This document shows positions 1 through 5,000 of a stretch of DNA of 7,286 bases, piece by piece. The translations under genes were made by a program, and so were the position numbers. The DNA is from an uncultured Roseburia sp. (GTDB lineage Bacteria > Bacillota > Clostridia > Lachnospirales > Lachnospiraceae): NCBI GenBank assembly GCA_900756925.1, contig CAAELX010000036.1:1-7286 (forward strand). Reading direction: 5' to 3'. Under the pieces are notes generated by a model that saw only the letters and a list, made by a program, of their open reading frames with translations, was not told where the DNA came from and ran no database searches. Each line of letters begins with the position of its first letter. The first letter of the stretch is position 1.

Positions 1-106
1 AATCTCACAGTAAAATATAATAATCGAAAACGATCCTGCACCATGTTATTCATCAGAAATTTCCGGTTTGCACAGATTTACCGGGAATAAACAGAAGGAG
101 ACCAAC

Positions 107-244
107 ATGAAGGAAAACCGTTTTGTCACTTTCATTATACAACACAATCAAATTCAATGTGTCTTTCTTTTATGCAAAATCACGAACTTGCTCATTTATA
201 GTATTTATAATAAATATATCGTATCCTTGCCATTCTCCTCGTAA
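107..244 (+). CDS. possible 45-aa small protein, unrecognised
   Basis: An ATG at 107 is preceded by a good ribosome binding site (AAGGAG at 95-100, 6-nt spacing) and opens a frame that stops with TAA at 242-244. The product begins MKENRFVTFIIQ and is hydrophobic through its middle (isoleucine, leucine, tyrosine and two cysteines), so a membrane-associated peptide is conceivable. I recognise no family. The stretch is much more AT-rich than the neighbouring genes, and the -35 box of the next promoter lies in its last codons, so it may instead be the relic of a gene start or a chance frame. A TATAAT at 16-21 could be its -10 box, but any -35 box would fall outside the window. Confidence rests only on the ribosome binding site and the open frame. 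Confidence 0.25.
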   Translation: MKENRFVTFIIQHNQIQCVFLLCKITNLLIYSIYNKYIVSLPFSS

Positions 245-255
245 TCCGTTATAAT
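227..255 (+). promoter_or_regulatory. sigma-A-type promoter for rqcH
   Basis: TTGCCA (227-232) and a perfect TATAAT (250-255) are separated by exactly 17 nt, which fits a vegetative housekeeping promoter with one mismatch in the -35 box. Transcription would begin near 261-263. This gives rqcH a leader of about 184 nt that includes all of repeat element 1. A 7-bp inverted repeat (aatatct/agatatt, 253-267) overlaps the -10 box and the expected start point and might be an operator, although it could be chance in AT-rich DNA. No other promoter of comparable quality is visible before rqcH. Confidence 0.6.
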
Positions 256-295
256 ATCTTAGATATTGATATAATGAACTTAACGATGTATCAAA

Positions 296-431
296 GCGAA
301 ACTCACCAATACCTGTCGAGGGCTTGCCAAGGAATGGCAGAAGCAGGGAAGCCCTTGAGGAGCCGCCGGTCCTTGGCAAGCCGCCACAACCTTCAATTGA
401 GTTTCGCCCCCAATCATATAATTTTTTTACA
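296..431 (+). repeat. structured repeat element 1 in the rqcH leader
   Basis: The element is bounded by a perfect 9-bp inverted repeat, gcgaaactc (296-304) and gagtttcgc (399-407), followed by a C run and then atttttttaca (421-431), which also follows element 2. Inside lies a perfect 13-bp inverted repeat (321-333 with 370-382). A second possible stem (317-325 with 349-357, nine pairs including one G-U) shares bases 321-325 with the first, so the two exclude each other. Positions 346-374 match element 3 (7273-7245, other strand) at 28 of 29 bases. The element sits between the promoter and the ribosome binding site, so it should be transcribed as part of the rqcH leader. It has no open frame and no transposase. 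It may be a MITE/REP-like repeat, a leader RNA, or both. Confidence 0.7.
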
Positions 432-445
432 GAAAAGGAGACCCC

Positions 446-2188
446 ATGGCCTTAGACGGATTCGTAATTTCAAATATAGTTTCAGAACTAAACCAAACCA
501 TTTTAAATGCCAAGATCAGCAAAATCGCCCAGCCTGAAACAGACGAGCTTCTCTTCACCTGCAAAGGCTCAAACGGACAGTACCGCCTTGCTATGTCGGC
601 AAGCGCATCCCTTCCGTTTCTCTACCTGACTGACCAGAACAAGCCGAGCCCGATGACTGCGCCGAATTTCTGCATGGTGCTGCGCAAGCATATTGCAAAC
701 GGAAGAATTGTTAAGATCTCCCAGCCGCACATGGAGCGTATCATCCGGTTCGATATCGAACATTTGGACGAGCTCGGTGATCTCTGCCAGAAGTCCCTGA
801 TCGTGGAGCTTATGGGTAAGCACAGTAACATTATTTTCTGCAACAGTGACGGTAAAATCATCGACAGCATCAAACGGGTTTCTTCTATGATGAGTTCGCT
901 GCGCGAGGTGCTCCCGGGCAGGGAATATTGTATCCCGGCAACCCAGGATGACCGTTTAAACCCGCTTGAGGTGACAGAGGAAGCCTTTTTTGACACGGTT
1001 ATGAAAAAGCCGCTTTCCATTACAATGGCACTCTACTCCTCTTTTACCGGCTTAAGTCCGCTGCTTGCCTCCGAGATCTGCTTCCGGAGCTCGATTGACG
1101 GCGATATGCCTGTGGATTCCTTAGATGAGGATGGGAAAAAGCATCTTTTCAACAATCTTTCCTGGATCATGGACGATGTAAAAAATCAGAACTTTGAGCC
1201 AAACATTGTGTTCCGCGGAAAGGAGCCGGTTGATTTTTCCTGTATCCATCTGACACAGTTCGCGGATTATGAAACGAAAACATATGATTCTATCTCCACC
1301 GTTCTCGAGGAATACTACGCTTCCAGAAACGTGTATACAAGAATCCGGCAGAAATCAGTCGACCTGCGCAAGATCGTATCGACCGCCTTAGATCGCAATC
1401 GCAAAAAGTTCCAGCTTCAGGAAAAACAGCTAAAAGATACGGAAAAACGTGACAAATACAAAGTTTACGGGGAACTGATCCACACTTACGGTTATGGGCT
1501 CGAGGAGGGGGCGAAGAAATTAGAAGCGCTCAACTACTACACGAACGAGATGGTCACCATCCCGCTCGATCCGCAGGTTGATGCAAAGGGAAATGCCCAG
1601 AAATATTTCGACCGTTATAATAAGCTTAAACGTACTTACGAGGCTCTGACCAACCTCACGGAGGAGACGAAAGCCGAGATCGACCATTTAGAAAGCATCT
1701 CCACCGCTTTAGACATCGCCTTAACCGAAGATGACCTTGTGCAGATCAAGGAGGAGCTCATCGAATACGGCTATATCAGGCGCAAAAAAACAGACAAAAA
1801 AGCCAAAGTCAAGAGCCGTCCGTTCCATTACCGCTCCTCCGACGGTTACGATATTTATGTTGGAAAAAATAACTATCAGAATGACGAGCTTACCTTCAAA
1901 TTTGCAACCGGAAATGACTGGTGGTTCCACGCAAAGGGAATGCCTGGCTCCCACGTCATCGTCAAGTCCAATAACGAAGATCTCCCGGACCGCGTCTTCG
2001 AGGAAGCCGGCATGTTGGCGGGCTACTACTCGAAAGGACGGGATAATGAAAAAGTGGAGATCGACTATCTCCAGAAGAAAAATGTCAAAAAGCCAAACGG
2101 TGCTGCACCGGGATTTGTTGTTTACTATACAAACTATTCTCTCACCATACATCCGGATATCTCAGGACTGACGTTACTGTCCGATTAA
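446..2188 (+). CDS. rqcH: RqcH, NFACT-family ribosome quality control protein
   Basis: This 580-aa protein is the bacterial counterpart of Rqc2/NEMF, often annotated as fibronectin-binding protein FbpA/PavA. In B. subtilis RqcH binds 50S subunits carrying a stalled peptidyl-tRNA and, with tRNA-Ala, adds C-terminal alanine tails that mark the nascent chain for ClpXP. The length fits the family (about 570 aa). The NFACT-N domain begins MALDGFVISNIVSEL. A helix-hairpin-helix-like stretch lies near residues 194-218, and a long charged helical, probably coiled-coil region spans roughly 284-435. The NFACT-R domain (about 455-570) shows GKNNYQND (473-480), WWFHAKGMPGSHV (492-504) and KKPNGAAPGFVVYY (548-561). 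The functional Asp-Arg pair of the family appears as Glu97-Arg98. The start is set by AAGGAG (435-440) 5 nt before the ATG. The gene appears monocistronic, with its own promoter and a downstream stem-loop. Binding of fibronectin is an old annotation and not implied here. Confidence 0.95.
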   Translation: MALDGFVISNIVSELNQTILNAKISKIAQPETDELLFTCKGSNGQYRLAMSASASLPFLYLTDQNKPSPMTAPNFCMVLRKHIANGRIVKISQPHMERIIRFDIEHLDELGDLCQKSLIVELMGKHSNIIFCNSDGKIIDSIKRVSSMMSSLREVLPGREYCIPATQDDRLNPLEVTEEAFFDTVMKKPLSITMALYSSFTGLSPLLASEICFRSSIDGDMPVDSLDEDGKKHLFNNLSWIMDDVKNQNFEPNIVFRGKEPVDFSCIHLTQFADYETKTYDSISTVLEEYYASRNVYTRIRQKSVDLRKIVSTALDRNRKKFQLQEKQLKDTEKRDKYKVYGELIHTYGYGLEEGAKKLEALNYYTNEMVTIPLDPQVDAKGNAQKYFDRYNKLKRTYEALTNLTEETKAEIDHLESISTALDIALTEDDLVQIKEELIEYGYIRRKKTDKKAKVKSRPFHYRSSDGYDIYVGKNNYQNDELTFKFATGNDWWFHAKGMPGSHVIVKSNNEDLPDRVFEEAGMLAGYYSKGRDNEKVEIDYLQKKNVKKPNGAAPGFVVYYTNYSLTIHPDISGLTLLSD

Positions 2189-2263
2189 GCAACGATCCGG
2201 ATTCAAAATAGCTATGATAAACCCGGATAAAAAACTTTACGATTTTACGTTATCCCAAATTGA

Positions 2264-2308
2264 AAAGTCTGGAAGAAATGTTTTCATACTGCATTTCTTC
2301 CAGACTTT
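2264..2308. terminator. long stem-loop between convergent rqcH and PHP genes
   Basis: A perfect 17-bp inverted repeat (2264-2280 with 2292-2308) encloses an 11-nt loop. It lies between the converging ends of rqcH and the PHP gene, where a bidirectional terminator is expected. The U run is short on the plus strand (ACTTTATA) and somewhat better on the minus strand (ACTTTTCAATTT), so termination of the minus-strand gene may be the more efficient. The stem is AT-moderate rather than GC-rich. The region 2189-2263 holds nothing else that I can name. Confidence 0.7.
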
Positions 2309-2342
2309 ATAGGTTCAAAGTTTTCTCGATGTTTCCTTTGCT

Positions 2343-3137
2343 TTATTTCCACAGCACCCTGCCGCCAAACTTCTCTGCCAGCTTCACACATCCATCATAA
2401 GACGTGTGGTCTGCATACTCCTTTGGATGATGTGCATCCACACCGACCAGGAATTCACTTCCGCAAGCCGCGCCAAGGTTCACAAACCGCTCATCTGGAT
2501 AATTAATGCCACACCGGAACCCATTCACATTCACCTCAATCGGAATCTGCTCCTCTTTCAGTCTGTTTATCAGCTTCGTCATATACTTCGTATACAGTTC
2601 CGGATCTCCGCAGAAATGAAAAATGTCCGGGTGTGCCACCAGATTAAAATACCCAGTGTCAAGAGCCTTCTCAAGCAGCCCGACATAATCTGACAGATGC
2701 TTCTCGTCCACCCACTCACATCTCGTGCTGATAAACCGTTCTCCATCATAAAAGAAATGCTGTGCCAGCAGCATATAATCCAACGGATACTGCCGGATCT
2801 CCTCCATTGTCCGATCAAACAGCGGCGGAAAATATTCCATCTCAAGCGCCACATAAATCTCAATATCCTTCCGGTATTCCCGCTTCAGCTCCTCCACCGT
2901 CCGCACATACCCTTCCAGCTCACACATATCCATCCGTATGCCCGACACATACCCATGCTCAAACAAATAAGGCGAATGATCCGAAAAACCGATCACCTCA
3001 AACCCTTCTGCAATCGCCGCTTCCACATACTCTCGCTCCTCTCCTCCCGCATGCTTGCACCGCTTCGTATGCGAGTGAAAATTACACTTTCTGTCCCTGA
3101 ACTCATTTACATCAAACTTAAAATATCGTTCTGTCAT
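2343..3137 (-). CDS. PHP-domain phosphoesterase, histidinol-phosphatase-like
   Basis: This 264-aa protein has the PHP metallo-phosphoesterase signature and resembles the HisJ/HisK group, which removes phosphate from L-histidinol phosphate in histidine synthesis. Metal-binding motifs appear in the expected order: HSHTKRCKHA (21-30), GFSDHSP (50-56), ALEMEYFP (97-104), AQHFF (125-129), VAHPD (167-171) and GVDAHHP (232-238). Length and motif spacing fit an intact, soluble, single-domain enzyme with a multinuclear metal site. The start is supported by AAGGAG on the minus strand (3151-3146), 8 nt before the ATG. No other his gene is nearby, so the substrate is uncertain. Such isolated PHP genes may act on other phosphate monoesters. 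Transcription runs away from the spore-protein gene and converges on rqcH. Confidence 0.85.
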   Translation of the reverse strand: MTERYFKFDVNEFRDRKCNFHSHTKRCKHAGGEEREYVEAAIAEGFEVIGFSDHSPYLFEHGYVSGIRMDMCELEGYVRTVEELKREYRKDIEIYVALEMEYFPPLFDRTMEEIRQYPLDYMLLAQHFFYDGERFISTRCEWVDEKHLSDYVGLLEKALDTGYFNLVAHPDIFHFCGDPELYTKYMTKLINRLKEEQIPIEVNVNGFRCGINYPDERFVNLGAACGSEFLVGVDAHHPKEYADHTSYDGCVKLAEKFGGRVLWK

Positions 3138-3200
3138 GTCATTCTCTCCTTCTTTCCCTGTCAGATCGTATCTTTTCCATTTATCAATTCATTTTCGTAT

Positions 3201-3223
3201 ATCATAAATCTGCGATTTATGAT
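3201..3223. promoter_or_regulatory. 10-bp palindrome upstream of the PHP gene
   Basis: A perfect 10-bp inverted repeat, atcataaatc (3201-3210) and gatttatgat (3214-3223), with a 3-nt centre lies about 64 nt upstream of the PHP start codon. Its size and symmetry fit a binding site for a dimeric regulator or a small hairpin in the 5' UTR of the PHP transcript. TATGAT-like sequence lies within it on the minus strand, but I could not find a well-spaced -35 box. Its role is inferred only from symmetry and position. Confidence 0.35.
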
Positions 3224-3245
3224 CGTGATCTACAACCCTTCCAAA

Positions 3246-3339
3246 GCGAAACTCGTCAACAACCTCCGGTCAGTCCTTCTTCGCAATCCCCACAGTCTCC
3301 ATTCGAGTTTCGCCTCCCCCGGTTTTTTATTTTTTTACA
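3246..3339 (+). repeat. structured repeat element 2, short copy
   Basis: The perfect 10-bp inverted repeat gcgaaactcg (3246-3255) and cgagtttcgc (3304-3313) is the same end motif as in elements 1 and 3, including a shared caaa just before the left end. The interior is only 48 nt and lacks the 29-nt block. A fragment, ccggtcagtcctt (3267-3279), resembles the block's ccggtcctt with three extra bases and may be its decayed remnant. The T-rich tail ends in atttttttaca (3329-3339), identical to the sequence after element 1 and orienting this copy towards the SASP gene. Because the sigma-G-like promoter begins at 3349, this copy would lie upstream of the transcript rather than in a leader. Confidence 0.6.
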
Positions 3340-3348
3340 AAAAGTTCC

Positions 3349-3378
3349 TGTGTAATCCCCGTCAGACTCCACATACTA
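3349..3378 (+). promoter_or_regulatory. sigma-G-like forespore promoter for the SASP gene
   Basis: CATACTA (3372-3378) is an exact match to the -10 consensus recognised by the late forespore factor sigma-G. TGTGTA (3349-3354) matches four of six bases of the sigma-G -35 box TGAATA at 17-nt spacing. Genes for alpha/beta SASPs are classic sigma-G targets, so the motif and the gene support each other. Transcription would start near 3385, giving a 5' UTR of about 60 nt. I infer the sigma factor from the motif. Confidence 0.6.
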
Positions 3379-3381
3379 TGA

Positions 3382-3401
3382 CTGGAACAAAAAAGTTCCA
3401 G
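3382..3401 (+). other. 5'-UTR hairpin ahead of the SASP gene
   Basis: A perfect 7-bp stem, ctggaac (3382-3388) and gttccag (3395-3401), closes a loop of six A residues. It lies right at or just after the predicted start of the SASP transcript and about 30 nt before the ribosome binding site. A hairpin at the very 5' end could protect a spore mRNA from decay. It could also be a terminator-like relic, but no U run follows. Confidence 0.45.
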
Positions 3402-3444
3402 ATAACAGATGGAGAAGCAAAAACAAAAAACAAAGGAGGATTTT

Positions 3445-3657
3445 ATGTCAGGAAAATCTACAAACAAAGCAGCTGTTCCAGAAGCAAAAGGTGCCTTAGA
3501 CCGTTTCAAGTACGAGGTTGCAGGTGAGCTCGGTGTTCCGTTAAAAGATGGATACAACGGTGACCTCACCGCCAGACAGAACGGTTCCATCGGCGGCTAC
3601 ATGGTCAAAAAAATGATCGAAGCGCAGGAACGCTCTATGTCTGGAGGTTCTAACTAA
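3445..3657 (+). CDS. alpha/beta-type small acid-soluble spore protein
   Basis: This 70-aa protein belongs to the alpha/beta SASP family, which coats forespore DNA, shifts it towards an A-like form and protects it from UV and chemicals. GPR protease degrades these proteins at germination to supply amino acids. The two family signatures are present: KYEVAGELGV (22-31), with the GPR cut expected between Glu24 and Val25, and LTARQNGSIGGYMVKKMI (41-58) in the conserved DNA-binding half. Length is typical (60-75 aa). An ATG at 3409 is in frame, but I chose 3445 because AGGAGG (about 3434-3439) lies 5-6 nt before it and the family homology starts after it. A sigma-G-like promoter lies upstream, which points to forespore expression. 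It is transcribed alone, divergently from the PHP gene. Confidence 0.93.
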   Translation: MSGKSTNKAAVPEAKGALDRFKYEVAGELGVPLKDGYNGDLTARQNGSIGGYMVKKMIEAQERSMSGGSN

Positions 3658-3726
3658 GACACACCAAATCATCTGATCAGACTGCATGCATCTGATGCAC
3701 TTTTAAGCTCAAAAAGCATGCTGACG

Positions 3727-3767
3727 AAACGGCTCTCACGGAAAACAATCCGGAGAGCCGTTTTGTT
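3727..3767 (+). terminator. intrinsic terminator after the SASP gene
   Basis: An 11-bp perfect stem, aaacggctctc (3727-3737) and gagagccgttt (3753-3763), can be extended inward by cgg/ccg pairing. It is followed by TTTTGTT on the plus strand. The GC-rich core and U-rich tail fit a Rho-independent terminator for the SASP transcript, and it may also stop the convergent MFS transcript, although the minus-strand tail (TTTCGTC) is poor. A smaller stem, tgcat/atgca (3687-3699), followed by CTTTT lies closer to the SASP stop codon and could assist. Confidence 0.75.
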
Positions 3768-3808
3768 CATGACAATTGCATGTTCGCAGAGCGTGCATTT
3801 TATTGTAT

Positions 3809-4969
3809 TTAGCTTGTCTTTCTCACTAACAATTCATGCATCACAATCATAATCATCAAAATCACAACCAGGTACACCGGAAATAATGCAACGGAAATAT
3901 TATTCGCGATCAGGCCGAATACAGGCGGCATCAGACAGCTTCCCACATAGGCGCTTGCCATCTGGATTCCGATCACTGCCTGTGACTTATCCTCCCCGAA
4001 ATGTGCCGGTGTGGAATGGATGATACACGGATAAACCGGTGCACAGCCGAGACCGATCAATACAAGTCCCACAAGAGAAACCACTGCTGCTCCCGGAAGA
4101 AATACCACAATGATTCCGAGTGCTATGATACACTGTCCCATCCGGATCATCTGGACGTCATTCAGCTTCATTGTGATAAATCCACTTAACGCACGTCCGA
4201 TCGTAATGCCCAGATAAAACATTCCTGCATACGACGCTGCCGTCTCCGCCGGAATCCCCTTCTGTAACGTCAGGTAACTGCTCGACCATAGTCCTGCGGT
4301 CGACTCTAAGGCAGAGTAGCAGAAAAAGCAGAACATAACCTCTTTCGCCCCGCGGATTTTTAAGACTTCTCGGATGGAAAGTGCTTTTGCATCCGCTTCT
4401 GTCCCGCCTGTTCCTTCTTCCTTTCTCTTCACCCAGAGTGGCAGGGAACATACAAGGACAGCAGTCAGAACGATCTGCATGATACCGATATACCGGTAAC
4501 CAGCGTTCCAGCCCTTTCCGCCTGTGAGGGCATATCCCATCACATAAGGTCCAAGCGTCGCTCCGATTCCCCACATACAGTGCAGCCAGCTCATGTGACG
4601 GCTTTCATAATGCAGTGCCACGTAGTTGTTGAGCGATGCATCCACGCTTCCTGCCCCAAGACCGTAAGGGATCGCCCACAGGCAGACCGCCACAAATGAA
4701 TGGCTGACGGAAAAACCGAATAACGCCGCTGCTGTCATACCAACGCTGATCGCCGTTACTTTTCCGGTTCCAAGCTTTCTTGTCAGCCTGTCGCTCTGTA
4801 AACTTGACAAAATTGTTCCAAAAGAAATGATCATGGATACTGCGCCCGCATAAGAGACCGGAACTGCAAATTCCTGATACATCGTCGGCCAGGCTGCTCC
4901 AAGCAGCCCATCCGGAAGTCCCAGACTTATAAAAGCCAGATAAATAATTGCCAATAATAATTGTGTCAT
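3809..4969 (-). CDS. MFS transporter, substrate unknown
   Basis: This 386-aa hydrophobic protein fits a 12-helix major facilitator permease in the cytoplasmic membrane. The N-terminal half carries the MFS loop 2-3 signature as SDRLTRKLGTGKV (59-71), and a charged cytoplasmic loop (about 179-209, starting KRKEEG) separates the two six-helix halves. The conserved-looking LGLPDGLLGAAWP (16-28) in helix 1 and the polar residues in the middle of several helices suggest a sugar or metabolite symporter of the FucP-like type rather than a classic drug exporter, but I cannot name the substrate. Its ATG lies 31 bp after the recG stop codon with no terminator between, so it is probably read from recG. 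Its ribosome binding site, GGAG about 10 nt upstream, is weaker than those of the other genes. Confidence 0.85.
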   Translation of the reverse strand: MTQLLLAIIYLAFISLGLPDGLLGAAWPTMYQEFAVPVSYAGAVSMIISFGTILSSLQSDRLTRKLGTGKVTAISVGMTAAALFGFSVSHSFVAVCLWAIPYGLGAGSVDASLNNYVALHYESRHMSWLHCMWGIGATLGPYVMGYALTGGKGWNAGYRYIGIMQIVLTAVLVCSLPLWVKRKEEGTGGTEADAKALSIREVLKIRGAKEVMFCFFCYSALESTAGLWSSSYLTLQKGIPAETAASYAGMFYLGITIGRALSGFITMKLNDVQMIRMGQCIIALGIIVVFLPGAAVVSLVGLVLIGLGCAPVYPCIIHSTPAHFGEDKSQAVIGIQMASAYVGSCLMPPVFGLIANNISVALFPVYLVVILMIMIVMHELLVRKTS

Positions 4970-5000
4970 ATTTCTTGCTCTCCGTTTTTCTAAAATATAT

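Noticed and set aside
296..431. Reading element 1 as a plain Rho-independent terminator
   Set aside because: The outer stem is 9 bp with a loop of about 94 nt, and the T run begins 13 nt after the stem, unlike a canonical terminator. It also lies between a promoter and its gene.
1721..2171. Open frames of over 140 codons on both strands within the 3' part of rqcH
   Set aside because: They are shadows of the NFACT-R coding region, which has clear family motifs in its own frame.
3137..3142. Two-codon ORF (ATG ACA TGA) overlapping the PHP start codon on the minus strand
   Set aside because: Its ATG is only 3 nt from AAGGAG, too close for efficient initiation, so translational coupling by it is unlikely. 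The main ATG has an 8-nt spacing.
3409..3444. Upstream in-frame ATG for the SASP gene
   Set aside because: It adds lysine- and glutamine-rich residues outside the family and has no good ribosome binding site. AGGAGG sits just before the ATG at 3445.
2697..3527. 276-codon open frame on the plus strand
   Set aside because: It runs antisense through the PHP gene, then across element 2 and the SASP promoter. Its translation is low in sense and the PHP reading on the other strand has clear motifs.
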